This document shows positions 1-11,739 of a stretch of 64,000 bases of DNA, piece after piece. A program made the position numbers and the translations under genes. The stretch's first letter is position 1. The number at the start of each line of letters is the position of its first letter. This DNA comes from Nageia nagi (lineage: Eukaryota > Pinophyta), in NCBI GenBank assembly GCA_050084985.1, contig JBITNC010000001.1, forward strand, positions 51,088,001 through 51,152,000, in the 5' to 3' direction. The notes beneath the pieces were generated by a model. The model searched no databases and had not been told where the DNA came from. It saw only the letters and a program-made list of their open reading frames with translations.

Positions 1-84
1 AACATGATTGTGATGTTTGGTGTTCTATTCAATCACTTAGGGATAGATGAGAAGGTTCTCATTCAAATTCACATGGATATGCAC

Positions 85-429
85 AAATAATGCTACTGAA
101 TATAAACACCTCTATTTAGGATTATCTAGGGCTATCATCATGGGAATCAGATGTTTGGTAGTTCATGGTGATTATGAATTGTTCATAAAGTAAGTCAAAG
201 ATAAAATTGGTGCAAATCATCACTATCTTAGGACTTATAGGAATAGGGTATGGGACCTTACGGAGTTATTCCTGGAAATTAACTTTATCTCTATTCTTAG
301 GAAGTATAATCAAGTTGCTAATGCACTAGTAGGTAAAGGAGCACATTTCAATCCTATCATCATAAGAGAGGTTGCTATGGATTTAAAGTCCTATGTAGGC
401 CAATTGTTACCTAACACTACAAATTTTTG
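85..429 (+). pseudogene. Archaeal-type RNase H (aRNH) domain, one internal stop
   Basis: A nearly open frame reads NNATEYKHLYLGLSRAIIMG, then VVHGDYELFIK, a TAA stop, VKDKIGANHHYLRTYRNRVW and later NQVANALVGKGAHF, ending in TGA at 427-429. This has the layout of the extra RNase H of dual-RNH plant gypsy elements: N-x-A-E-Y with the catalytic Glu, G-D-S-x-L with the catalytic Asp (here GDYEL), and N-x-x-A-x-x-L-A at the C terminus. The stop replaces the Gln expected in K-Q-V. The enzyme would have removed RNA from RNA-DNA hybrids during reverse transcription. The upstream part of the gene is outside the window. Confidence 0.8.
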
Positions 430-699
430 ATAGATATTTGACTTTAATGAGCATATTATGAATTTTCTAATGGATGAAGTAGTAGTCACACCTTTAGTGT
501 AATATAGTTGCTTAATTATTTTCAAGAGTTAGATGTTATAAAACTTAGAAATAATGTTATACCCAAAGGTCTGTTTCCTTTGAATGACTATTTAATTCTG
601 AAGATGTTCAAAAATCTAAAATATTGGTTTTCTAAAAGGAAAACAATGTTGAGTTGAAGTTGAACCTAAAAAATGCATAAAAATTAGATCAAAGTGCAC

Positions 700-1560
700 T
701 AAAGTAGAAAAGAGATGATACTCTAGATTTATCATGAGTTCTCCAAGGTTATTGGTTGGAATTATAATGATCTAAAAACATATGATAGGAATGTGATCCA
801 ACACACCATAGAGCTCATGCTACAAGCCAATCCATACAAGAAGAAGTACAAGCTAGTTAACCAAAGGATAGAAGAAGTCATGAAATAAGAGTTGTTTAAG
901 CTACTAGATGCCAAAATTATTTATCTTATTAAGCATTCTTCTTGGGTAACAAATTTAGTCCCAGTAAGGAAAAAGAATAAAGAAATTAGACTATGTGTAG
1001 ATTTTAGAAATTTTAATCAAGTGTCTCTTAAATACAACTATCCTCTCCCTCCTATGGAGTAAATTTGCAAATAGTACTAGAGCATGTTGCTTTTCTATGA
1101 TTGATGGCTATTTAGGATTTAACCAAATTTGGGTAAAAGATGAGTACTAATTCAAAATTACATTCACTACCAAGTGGGCAACATTTGTATTTCAAAGAAT
1201 GTCTTTTGGTCTCTCCAATGCTAGGGTTACTTTTAGAGAGCCATGGATCATGCCTTTGGTGACTTGATAAACAAGATTATTCTAGTATACTTGGATGACA
1301 TCATAGTATTTTCTAAAATTAGAGATGATCACTTGAGTCACCTCAGGCAAGTTTTTTAAAAATGTATACAATTCAAAATTTCTATCAATCTAAAAAATCT
1401 ATTTTATGGTTAACCAAGAAAATTACTTGGTCATATTATTTAAAAAAAAAGATTGGCAATTGATCTAGATAGAGTGAAATCTATTGAGGCATTGCCAATA
1501 CCTTCAAATAAGAAAGCCTTGCAATCCTTCCTTGGTCAAATCAAATTTGTTTAGAATATT
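700..1560 (+). pseudogene. Reverse transcriptase of the dual-RNH gypsy element
   Basis: Translation shows SSWVTNLVPVRKKNKEIRL and CVDFRNFNQVSLKYNYPLP (the CVDFRxLN finger motif), then SMIDGYLGFNQ, a degraded MSFGLSNA, and the catalytic box YLDDIIVFSK at about 1287-1318, followed by LLGHII and ALQSFLGQIKF. These are the standard Ty3/gypsy RT blocks in order. Both Asp residues of YLDD survive, but the frame is broken by several stops and shifts around 890, 1060 and 1340, so no product is expected. It joins directly onto an RNase H region downstream. Confidence 0.85.
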
Positions 1561-2060
1561 TATTAATGATTTTTTGGAGATTATTTCTCCAATCATAATA
1601 ATGTTAAATAAATATGTTATATTTTCTTGTTTGAAGAAGCAAATAATCTTTTCATGATATCAAAAAAGTAATAACTAAAGCTCCTATTTTGAAAATCTAT
1701 ATTTTTCAAAAGATTTTATCATGTATACATATGGAGTAGAGAAAAGTGTTGCTTCTATTTGGGCACAAAAAGATCACCAGAAGGAAGAGCATCCCATTGC
1801 CTTTCATAGTCAAACACTACACCAACATCAATGAATATACTCATTTATTGAAAAGCAAGTATTTTCCATAATAAAAGGACTTAAAAGGTTTAAGCATTAT
1901 GTGTCCTATAACAAGATCTTTCTATATACCATTCACCCAGATGTAAGAAATTATGTTATCTAAGGGGAATTGGATGAAGGATAAGCTACATGGATCATAA
2001 GAATAATGGAGTATGATATAGAAATTAAACCAACCAAGCTCATAAGGGTATAATCCCTTT
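1561..2060 (+). pseudogene. RNase H domain following RT (degenerate)
   Basis: The frame gives YTYGVEKSVASIWAQKDHQK, then HPIAFHSQTL, IEKQVFSIIKGLKRFKHYV, IHPDVRNYVI and MEYDIEIKPTKLI. This is the usual gypsy RNase H: the Asp-rich start is damaged (YGVEKS where a T/S-D-A-S type motif is expected), while the IEKQ...AIK...FKHYV block and the EYDIEIKPTKLIRG tail are clear. Stops interrupt it. It sits between RT and integrase, so this element encodes two RNase H domains. Confidence 0.75.
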
Positions 2061-2129
2061 ATGAAAATATAACAATGGTTGCACACATGATCACCATAAT
2101 TGAGTATGAAGAGCATATTAACCAAGAGA

Positions 2130-3010
2130 GTGATTGGATAAAACAATTTATATTTTATTTTATAACTAATTAATGTCCTAAATCTTTGGATAGGTTTCAA
2201 AGAAGAAGATTCAAGTTACAATCATTGAAGTTTATGATGATATATGATTTCCTCTACAAGAAGAATTTTGATCAAACCTTGTTAAAATGTGTGACTCATG
2301 ATGAGGCCTAGAAGATTTTATATGAATTTCATTGTGGATTTTTTGGAAGACACTATAGTGGCCCTACTAAAATAGCAAAAATATTGCAATCATGCTATTA
2401 TTGACATACTATGTTTAATATTCATTCAAAATAGCCCAAGAGTGTGACAAATGCATCAAATATGTGGAAAAAAGGAGACAAGTTGCAATGCCTCTCAAAC
2501 ATGTGGTTGTTAAAGAACCTTTCCAACAATGGGGTCTAGACTTCATTAGTGTTATAAACCTAAATTCTTTAGTAGCCATAAGTTTATTTTAATTATGATA
2601 GACTACTTCACAAGATGGTTAGAAGCTATACCATGTAAGAGTGCAAATCAGGAGCAATAATTGAGATGATCAAGAGATTAATTACTCACTTGGAATCCCA
2701 TAGACTATTGTATCAGATAATGGTTCTACATTTATTGGAGCTAATTTATTAAAAATTATTTCCAAGTATAGGATATACTATATGTTCTCTTTAAACTATT
2801 ACCCATAAGGGAATAGGTTAGCAAAATCAATAAATAAAAACTTAACTTGAATCATAAAAATGAAAATTGAAGGAAATCCCAAATAGTGGCAAACACAACT
2901 AGATTATGCATTATGGGTAGATAGGATCAATGTCAAATCAACTATCAAAATGTCTCCCTATGCATTAGATTATGGTAAAAGTTGAGTATTTCCAATTCAT
3001 CTTGAGTTAC
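2130..3010 (+). pseudogene. Integrase (zinc-binding region and DDE core), degenerate
   Basis: The N-terminal part reads FHCGFFGRHYSGPTKIAKIL, matching the H-x-G-x-x-x-G-H-x-x-x-x-K-T segment of gypsy integrases, then a Cys-containing stretch near 2440 and VVKEPFQQWGLDFIS (about 2500-2545), which carries the first core Asp. DYFTRWLEA follows at 2598, and an eroded SDNG equivalent lies near 2716. Frames drift repeatedly after 2640. The enzyme would have inserted the cDNA. The end near 3010 reads into an SNSS-like tail without a clear C-terminal domain. Confidence 0.75.
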
Positions 3011-3350
3011 CTAGATTAAAAATCCTATAAGGGTTAGAAAACTCTGACTTCAAGCCACTACAAGAAAGGTTCAGTCAGTCAATTAAGTTGGAAGAAGATA
3101 AGAACAAAGTATATTAGGCCTTACAACATCAAAAATAGATTGTTAAAAAATAATTCAATAAGAAAAAGTAGTTTCAATTCATATACATCATCCTCAAATG
3201 GGACAAAGAAAGAGCAAAGCTTGAGAAACATCAAAAATTTGATTCATTGTGGAGCATGCCTTATATCATCCTTAAAGCCTTACATAATAATGCATTCAAT
3301 CTTTAAGCCATTATTGAGTCCTAATAAGTACCTATTCTAGTGAACAAGAT

Positions 3351-3739
3351 CTATTTAAAACATTACCAAGTGATCTGGTAATGTCATAACACCCGCTAGA
3401 ATTGTACAATGTAAATACTCCACTTTGAAAAAAAGAGATATTTTATTCAATATTATTTATTGTATATATTAGTTTACTAATGATGCACTTCCAAAGAAGG
3501 TATATAGTCATTAATGCTTGCATTAACTAGGCATAGTGAAGGTAAAACCTAATAGACATAAATCATCTTATCAAAAGGATGGTATTTAAGAGCTAGATTT
3601 TCTCAAAAGAAACACCAACCATGCCTTACCTTCCAATTTAAATTCAACATGCTTGAATTGAATGTGATCTACCTATCATCCTTGACACTACTCTCTATGC
3701 AAACCCAAATATTCCTAGTTTATTAATTATCATTAATAG
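3351..3739. other. Non-coding stretch, possible old LTR or 3' untranslated region
   Basis: AT-rich sequence between the first gypsy element and the next coding-like region. A TGGTATTTAAGAGC stretch near 3580 could be a promoter remnant. I found no matching second copy elsewhere in the window, so I do not call an LTR. Confidence 0.3.
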
Positions 3740-4720
3740 ATGATAGTCATAAACCCTAGGCAAATAAAACATAGTCCCCAACCTCTTATTTCCTCATTTA
3801 GCAAATTTCAAATTCTAAGTTTTCAAGAGTTACAGAGCATATTATCTATAGAATTATTGGTGCTACATGTGGAGGATTTTCAAAGCTATATTTTACAAAG
3901 ATTGCAAGAACTTGATGTTTACTCGAGCTACTTAAAAACTCTATACATAATGGTAAGTAATAAAAAGATTATGGTGTTTATGGCTAGTTCAAATGAGGAA
4001 ACCAAGGAGTTGTCAAAGATTCATGAAGAGTACTTAGATAATGCCCTTGGTGTGAAATGGATAGAAATGGGAGTGATTATTCACATGGATACCTAGTGTG
4101 TAGATGCATAAAGGCCATCATTACAACACAATAAGCTTGAAGTGGAAAGGAAGGGTAAAATGAAGACCACCATAGAAGGAAACAATATCATGTTGACCAA
4201 GGGTTGGCATATTTTGTGCCATATGAGTCTTTCACTTGCTTGGAGCTATGTATTACTATTTACTTAAGGCATATCCCTTAAGCTTCACCATCAAGGCATA
4301 CAAGGAATAAAATAAGGGTGAGTAAGAGTTAGATTATTTTTTGAACACCTTATTAGATTATGTTTTGAACACCTTCTTATATTACTCCCCAACCTTCATT
4401 GTGAATGCCTTGCGATTCTAAATGACTAGAGCTTCTATGTTAAGAAATAGATTGATTTGAGAAACGAAGCATGGGAATTTTATTAGCATGAGGATGACAT
4501 GGTCAATTGGATTGATAATAGGTACACTAGAAGTACTACCAAGCTATACCAAAGTTATGAAATTGCATTATTTCATAAATTATGGGACAAACATGTCCTC
4601 CAAGCTTTGGCGGTGATTCTTAGGCATGTAACCCAAATTGAAGCTAATGAAGCCATGGTTAGGATGACTTATGAAATTATTGATGTTATAATATGTTATG
4701 AATTTCAAATTTCTTATTGA
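3740..4720 (+). pseudogene. Unrecognised degenerate coding region
   Basis: Two open stretches (3740-4096, 118 codons, and 4499-4720, 73 codons) are the only unbroken frames. The first contains SSNEETKELSKIHEEYLDNA and LGVKWIEMGV, the second LWDKHVLQALAVILRHVTQI. The frames are short, the sequence between them has stops, and no domain is recognised. They lie ahead of a gag-like region in the same orientation and may be the start of that element. Chance open frames cannot be excluded. Confidence 0.3.
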
Positions 4721-4869
4721 ATGAAATTAAAAAAACTTTATCTAGCTTTGAAAAGTGTGATTTTAGACATTTCTCATATTTATGGTGGTTTATTATCCAT
4801 CAAAAACTATAATTTTTGGTTAATGGAGAGCTACCCATAATATAGGCTACTTCAACATCCACACCAATT

Positions 4870-5990
4870 GACATGAAGATGCCTATGCTCCAAAATTTCC
4901 ATGGCTCATATTATGATTTTATGGATAAATGTTTTGAACCTACCATGAAGATACTCATAGTGAGGAATATACACAAGTTGCATCAGACTATCTAAGAAAA
5001 GCTCCAAGGAAGAAAAAAAATTTGAGATTGGTATTTTTTGAAATAACAAATAGTTATTATAAGTACATATATTTTTAGACTCCATTTTTGTTACTCCATA
5101 GTTGTATTCTTTAGAAATGGGTAGACAAATGAGTGCTATAGAGACTAAGTATTGGTGAGGAGGCAATTTTAAACCTGTAATCATAGCAGGTAATTTTCCT
5201 TTGATAGAGGTATATTGTAAAGAAGAATTATCTAATTTTATTCTTCATAATTTTAAGTTAGAAAATATAGAAGAATATTGGATGTATGACCCGATGGGTA
5301 AAATAATAAGAATAATAAAAAATGCCCAGCATTTGGTCATGAATCTCAATCCAATATAGAATATTTTGCAAATCAAACTAAGCTAGAAGCTAAATTATCC
5401 CCAAAGTGGAAATTAGAGATTTTGGATAAAGCATGGATGGCCTTGGAAGGGTTGCAAAAGTACATAATTTGGAAAACCAAAAGATAAGAATTTTCGTTAG
5501 CCTTGGATGTTATTTCTTAGTTGTGAGATAAGTTGGGATGGGGCCTCATTAAAATAGAATATTTTACAAAACATAGGTTTAAATATAGCACCAAGGAAAC
5601 ACATGTTGAAATCATACCTTTTGATGAATTTAAGTATGGCCAATACTGGCTACCTGAGTATCAAAAAGACCAGCTACCAAAAAAATAGAAGCCCTTACCT
5701 AAAAATTTTAAGGATAAGCTTCAAAAGAAGAATAACCCTTGGTACAATGGGCATAGGAGTTATAGGATCTAAGGAAGAGAAGGGTAGAAGAATCTTTTAG
5801 TTCATGGAAGCTTTAGAAAAAGAAAATAGAAACAACTACCACTCTCAAGGATTATTTTTCAAAGAAGAGAAGAATCAGGCTAGCATCAAAAGCATAAAAA
5901 CCCTCAGAAAGGAAAAAGGTGTGGAAAAGGAGAAACCTATTGTAAAACCACTTGTAATAAGAAAAATCCTAGACTCCATCTCCATAGGAA
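4870..5990 (+). pseudogene. Gag-like region with a damaged zinc-knuckle, unknown family
   Basis: Frames near 4870-4930 read MKMPMLQNFHGSYYDFMDK, resembling the start of a gag core (LxxFxGxxxDxW type). Around 5550-5740 comes YFTKHRFKYSTKETHVEIIP, YGQYWLPEYQKDQLPKK and KDKLQKKNNPWYNGH, a basic Trp-rich block. At about 5917-5975 the translation RCGKGETYCKTTCNKKNP looks like a decayed CCHC zinc knuckle. Frames shift at least twice. The order of core, basic block and Cys-rich knuckle suggests a retroelement gag, but no protease or RT of this element follows. Confidence 0.45.
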
Positions 5991-7515
5991 AAAAGTGAGG
6001 AATAGCCTAAACCAAGCATCAAAGAAACTAAACTAGTGGATGAAGAAGAAAATAAAAGACCCTAGAGCATGGAGATGCTTACATATCAAGATGCACATGA
6101 AGATCCCATGGATAAAGTGTAGAATGGGGAAGGGAATATGCTTGGTACTGCTATGGTTACATCATCTAGAATAGGTACAACAGAAGTAGGAGGAGTAGTA
6201 GGAGAAGATGGAGATGATGATGATGATGATGATCCAATGAAGAAGAAGGACTATGACCTAATGGATAAGCCATATGAAGAAGAGAAGCAACAAGTAGAAC
6301 CAATTTATAAGACATTAAGACAAATCTCTACCTTGAAAACTCCTTCATTAACCTTAAAGGAAGACACTTCAAAACATTCCTTAATTCCTTATTCTACCAC
6401 CTCCTATGATGAATTAAAAAGCATTTTTTCTACTCAAGTATTAGAGCCCATTGATTGGATGATATTTATAAATAAATCTCCTTCTCTCTTGGAGCAAAAG
6501 GAGATATTATTAAGTAAATTAATAGATACATGAGATATAAGAATTGCATAGATACCTTTTAAATATGGGCAGTTAGATACAACTCCCATGGGTATTGTAA
6601 ATGTATATATGTAGAGTGCACCAACTATACTCTAGTCCAAGTTCTTAGTTAACACTTCCCTAGATGATGGAAAGAATCTTCAATCTATGGAAAATAAGAT
6701 AGAAAAGCTCAATAAAAGAATTGAGCAATACAAAGGCAATTGCTCCAAAAAAGATAAGATAATAGTTGAGTTGTAAAATCAAAATAAAGAATTAATTAAA
6801 AATTTGGCTAAATAAAATACTAAGCACAAAAAAAGCTCATAGAATGCCAAGGTTGAGTTGGAGATAATAAAGAAACAAGTTGAGGAGATGAAAGCTTAGA
6901 CCAACTTAGTTGAAATACAAAGGGCTCAAAAGGTTGAGGAAGAGTTAAAAAAAACTAAAATAACAAATAAAGTTTTAAATGATGATGAGATCAAGTAGGT
7001 GGAAATAATAAATAATTTCAAAAATATTTTGGTTGAACAAGTTGGGGAGAGATTATTTACAATGTCCTAGCTATATAATTTAAAAATTCAAGTAGAATAG
7101 GCTATCCAACAATACAATGCCTAGACTACAATCTATAAATTGGCCTTAAGAATCCCAAGATCAAGGATTGAAAGGATGTAATCTTGGCTCATGGCATTTA
7201 CATATAAGGATCTAGCTACTATAACTCCAAGGTCAAGAAAAATAATTTTGAGAAGAATTAGAGATATTTGTGATTTATAAAATTTATTATTTTCCCTATA
7301 ATTAGAGAAAAGTCAATTAAAGGTAGAGAAACATTTTGTAAATAGATTTTTTCATTCTTTAATTCAATTGAAGGCTTCCAAAATATGGGAAGAACCTGAT
7401 GTATAGAGTAGTGCTACCTAATGGGTGGCAAATACTAAATTATTTTTAGAGAAAACCTTCTCCAAGAAATAACTCATAGATAGACCTACAAGAAAATAGT
7501 GACCTGGCTTAGGAA
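5991..7515 (+). pseudogene. Acidic and coiled-coil extension in the same gag-like element
   Basis: One frame stays in register from about 5991 to 7515 with no indel but about 20 stops, nearly all TAG or TAA. It starts SEE-stop-PKPSIKETKLVDEEENKRP, contains a run of seven Asp residues (about 6214-6234), and at 6660-7000 becomes strongly heptad-like (MENKIEKLNKRIEQYKG, VELEIIKKQVEEMKA, VEEELKKTKITNK), a probable long coiled coil. Most stops fall where Gln fits, for example VE-stop-AIQQYNA and CDL-stop-NLLFSL-stop-LEKSQL. I do not recognise the protein; position suggests a C-terminal gag extension or an extra ORF of a retroelement. Confidence 0.45.
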
Positions 7516-9345
7516 GCAATACAAATATTTTTGTATATAGGAAGATTGGAAATTCTGTTAATGAGTTTTAGGGTAAACAATGTAAAATTCCAAGTATGGC
7601 CTATTTTATCTTAGGTAGATAATCAAGATCTCCAAGATCTATTCAAGAAACTTTAGTCTTTGCTCCCTTTAGATATTATTCATAGCAAGAGGCCCCTTCA
7701 AAAGATTCATTTGGGTAAGCAAGTGGAAGGGGCTAGTAAGGGTCCTATTCTTCAATAGAATGGAGACCCTAAGAGCCACCAAAAGACTATTATTTTTCAA
7801 AATCACACTCTAAAAGGGGTAAAATTCTTTACATTTTTATTCTTTCACATATTCATTCATTCATTACATAATAAAAACCCTTTCTTTGATTCCCCTTCCT
7901 TAGTTCCATTTCTTTTATATGTAAATATTTGTGTGTATTTGGTCTTTAATTAAGTGTCTTGTATATTCCTTGGGTCATGTTTGTTTTATCAGGTCTTATT
8001 CAACTAAGTATCACTTAGAACCACCATTTTATTTCAATATGGGTGTTGTTTATACATAGTCCATTGAGTCATATTATGGAAATTAGTATAAGTATTAGGA
8101 TAAAGAGTGTCAATCTTGGAAAATTGACTAAGTATTTTTTAGGTCTTGTTACTAAGTGTTGTTATATGTAGTCTATTTATGTGTCTAAGAGTCAAGTTGG
8201 GGCCCTATTTTGATTCTTATTATTTAGATTTTAGTCTTGTTTAATCTAGGGATTATTTCTAGGCATTGTTGTACATAGTCGTTAATACTAGTTTAGTCAT
8301 ATATCAGGTATTATCATAAGAGTTAAGTGAAATAGGACCCATGAAAATCCAAAGGTGACATCATACTTCTTGATGAAAATTGGCAAGATTTAACTCCTTT
8401 TATTTCTAGGTAATCCAAAAGATCTCAACAATGGGAGATATTACAATAAGCATATTCAATAGATCCTTCCCATTTCAGGTGATGACATCACATATTTTGA
8501 GCAAAATCAATATGTGGTAAGACTTATTAGATATCCAAAAAAATGCAAGATCAATGATAGATTCATCATGTTCAAAGATATAAAGCAGTGGATTGTGGCT
8601 CGACTAGTATGAAGATTAAAGACTAAAGATCCTCAAGGCTTGTCACTAAATCAAGAACATATTATATAATCATATATAGTTGTAAATTACTTTTTACATA
8701 ATGTATATATATTTAATTTTGCATTGTTCTTAGTCAAAGAGTTAGTGGTAGATATAAATGGTGAACAACCATCCTTTTTGTGAGTAGTATAAATAGTGGA
8801 CTATTAGAAGTCCATAAGGTTGGACATTTTAGCAATGTTTCCTAGTGTGAGAAGTGTTTTCATATATGATAATACAATATAGTGATATTTTTCCCTCTAA
8901 AATTTATAGTTGTTATTATATGTTGTAAGCATTATGTATGAATCATTATCCTAACTTGTGGTTGTGTATTGCAATTGTGAGACCCCAAGGGTAAGATAGT
9001 CATTCTATTCTTAATCTTGGAAATGGATTACTTTCTATGTGGTTATTCTCAAGATAATTAATTTTAGCTTATTTTTAGTAATTTAGATTTTAGTCTCTTT
9101 CCCTGTTACTCTTTACCTCATTTATCCCTTTCTAGTTGCTTTTAACTTTTTGTCATGGATAGGAACTAGCCTATAACCTAGAGATTGAGTAGAAAAACTT
9201 TTATGAGTGAATTTTCCCACAACCTTCTACTCTTCCAGGGACCTTGCTATTGCAAGCAATGGAGAACTATACCATACCAATCCTTAAGGTTATTTTATAC
9301 TAATCAATAGCATATTGGATGTTTACATATTTATTTGTAAAATAC
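7516..9345. other. Long non-coding stretch, probably retroelement untranslated or LTR sequence
   Basis: No sustained reading frame. 7800-8340 is T-rich; a short coding-like piece (FEQNQYVVRLIRYPKKCKIN) appears near 8500-8560. From about 8640 to 9345 the sequence has LTR-like character, with AGTATAAATAGTGG near 8786 as a possible TATA element. I could not find a second copy, so element borders are not defined. Confidence 0.35.
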
Positions 9346-9349
9346 TATC

Positions 9350-9790
9350 ATGTTGTTTAATCCTACTAATCTTGATCAAGTGTGTATACAAGTGCAATGC
9401 TTAGAGGAGGGTGGTAAAGCAAAGAGACAATATGATGAATCAAAGAAAGCTTCTAATTCAAGGGGAGGAAAATATAAAGGTAAATCTCAAGATAACATTA
9501 ATGTTAAGTAAGAAACTAATAACACTAATATTTCAAAGAAAGAAGGTGATGATAGGCATTATAGTTATTGTGATAAATATGGTAAATTTGATGATAAATG
9601 TTCAAAAATTCATTTAGAATTACATCCATATAAGCATAAGAATAAGCAAAAAACTAATGCTATGGTTCTTACATGTGAGGATATTGAAGGAAGTTCAAAT
9701 GTTGATGAGAAAATAAATTGTTCATTCATTCAAAAGGTTGAAGAATATCAATACATTGAAGAATAAAGGATTCAATTATTTCACCTCAAA
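9350..9790 (+). pseudogene. Chromovirus A gag C-terminal part with zinc-knuckle remnant
   Basis: Reads FNPTNLDQVCIQVQCLEEGG, then ESKKASNSRGGKYKGKSQDN and CDKYGKFDDKCSKIHLELHP at about 9569-9628. This matches the end of a gypsy gag: last helix, Ser/Gly/Lys-rich linker and a CX2C-X4-H-X4-C knuckle from which one Cys and the His have been lost. It then runs into the protease in the same frame. Confidence 0.7.
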
Positions 9791-10110
9791 ATTCAAATTA
9801 AGAAAACCAAAGTAGATTGCATTGTTTATCTGGGTTCTCAAGCAAATTTGATTTTAGAATCTATGGTAGTAATTTGGGATTGGAAACTTTCAACCATCCA
9901 AATCCATATCCTTTGGGTTGGATGCATTGCAATTATAGTTTGCAAGTCACTAAAAAATGTAATTTGAAATTTGCTATTTGTGCAAAGTACATTGATGAAG
10001 ATGTGTTTGATTTTGTTCCTTTAGAAATTTGTAGTGTTATTCTTAATAACCCTTATATGTGGGATAGAGATGGTATTTATTAGAGAAGATTGAACAAATT
10101 ATGATTGGTG
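9790..10110 (+). pseudogene. Chromovirus A aspartic protease, active site altered
   Basis: KVDCIVYLGSQANLI (about 9809-9853) corresponds to the protease active-site segment, where D-T/S-G-S would be expected; YLGS has lost the catalytic Asp. A frameshift near 9880 moves the reading to NLGLETFNHPNPYPLGW and LQVTKKCNLKFAICAKYIDE, VPLEICSVILNNPYMWDRD (to 10080), which is the flap and C-terminal half of the fold. The protease would have cut the polyprotein. It is inactive by both motif loss and frameshift. Confidence 0.75.
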
Positions 10111-10399
10111 AAATATAGAAAGGTGTTTCTAGCTAGTGCATATAAAAGTAGGAAAAAACTACCTTTGGTCACTACTAGTAAGGTAAAATGCCTTATAAAT
10201 GCTTCTAAAATGTTTGTATTTATCATGGTGAAAAACTAAGCTTCTAATGAAGTGAATCTCACGCTATTAGTAGTATGCAATACTAATTGTAGGCCATTAA
10301 TGACATGCAACAGAGAGGTATTACCTCCTATGTAGAATATACAACATGATATTGAGTTGTTACCTAATTGTTTATTACCCAACATAGCTTTGTATCAAT

Positions 10400-11635
10400 A
10401 ATAAATTTTGGAGCAAGAGGAGATAAAGAGGCAAATTCAAGAGTTGGTTGATCAAGGTGTGATCATACCAAGTATATTTCCATTTAGATCACCTATTGTT
10501 TTGGTTCCCAAGAAGGATAAAACTTAGAGAATCTATATTGAATATAGATCACTTAACAAAATCACCATAAATAAATGCTATCCTTTGCCTCAAATAGATG
10601 ATCTTTTAGATTAGTTGAAAGGGGAAATATTATTCACTAAGCTGAACATGAGGAGTGTATATCACCAAGTTTAAATCAAAGAGGAGGACATTTGAAATAC
10701 TAATTTCAAGACAAGATAAGGCTTATTTGAGTGTCTTATTTTTCCATTTGGTTTGTACAATACACCCACCACATTTATGAGGGTAATGAATGATGTGCTT
10801 CATCCATTTATTGATTCTTTTGTTATTGTATATATGGATGATATTCTTATTTATAGTTCTACTTGGGAAGAACATGTTATACATCTTAAACAAGTGTTTT
10901 AAGATTTGCATAGGGAGAAATTATTGAAACATTCAAAATATGAGTTTAGAAAAGAGTCTTTGGTGTATTTGGGCTATATTATTGGTCATGGATAACTTAA
11001 GATAGATCTTAGTAAAGTAAGTGCTATAGTAGATTGACCAAGGCCATATAATGTAACTGTAGTAAGGATTTTATTATGTGTTGTCCAATATTTGAGAAAT
11101 TTTATTGTTGATTTTTCTCATATTGCTTCACCTTTACATTATGTAACTGACAAGTGGCAATTTTTTCAATGGAGGAAACAACAAAAAGCATTTTTTGATA
11201 CTTTGAAGTGAAAGATTATTAGTGCACCTGTGCTAGCACTTCTTGATTTGCAAAAGCCATTTGAAGTGGACATTGATTCAAGTGACTATGACATGGGAGT
11301 CCTTTTGTTACAGGAAGTTAAACCAATTTGTTATCATTCCAAAAATTTAGTGTGGCAATTTTTAAATTATACTAGTTATGATAAGGAAATGTATGAATTA
11401 GTTCAAGATATTAAATAGTAGAAATATTACTTAATGGGTAAAGATATAATCATTCATATTGATAATAAACCATTAAAGTATTTACAAATTCAATCAAAAT
11501 TTCAACAAACTAAACACTATAGATGGATGGGTGTTCTACAACAATTTCTTCTAATGATCAATTATAAGAAAGGAACATAAAATAAGGTTGCTAACATGCT
11601 TTTTAGATCATTTGTACCTACTAATACCATATAAT
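10400..11635 (+). pseudogene. Chromovirus A reverse transcriptase and RNase H
   Basis: The RT starts EEIKRQIQELVDQGVIIPS, FRSPIVLVPKKDKT-stop-RIYIEYRSLNKITIN, then PLPQIDDLLD and the catalytic YMDDILIYS with both Asp intact (YMDD at 10831-10842), followed by LVYLGYII. RNase H follows at about 11250: FEVDIDSSDYDMGVLLLQ (D-A-S-x-x-A/G block), YELVQDIK and the late block HIDNKPLKYLQIQ. Stops replace Trp (K-T-W-R), Gln (TRQG) and Arg. The frame is otherwise continuous with that of the integrase downstream. Confidence 0.88.
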
Positions 11636-11739
11636 TAACAACATGAAATAGTATTTTTGGGCTGTTAACAATGTACAAATAGGGGCTGATGAGTTCCCTC
11701 TCATTGCTAAAATCTCTTCCTTTTCTATCTGAGTCATTT

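Larger units (their letters stand above)
1..3350 (+). mobile_element. Old dual-RNase H Ty3/gypsy retrotransposon fragment (Tat-related), 5' end outside window
   Basis: Conceptual translation in drifting + frames gives, in order, an archaeal-type RNase H (85-429), a linker containing IPKGLFPLND (about 550-590), reverse transcriptase (700-1560), a second RNase H (1560-2060), the integrase zinc-binding region and the integrase core (2130-3010). Gag, protease and LTRs are not visible; the 5' part lies before the window. Many in-frame stops and frameshifts show it is long dead. RNase H before RT contrasts with the usual Tat order (RT, RNase H, aRNH, integrase), which the - strand Tat element in this same window follows. 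Family assignment rests on motif recognition only. Confidence 0.8.
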
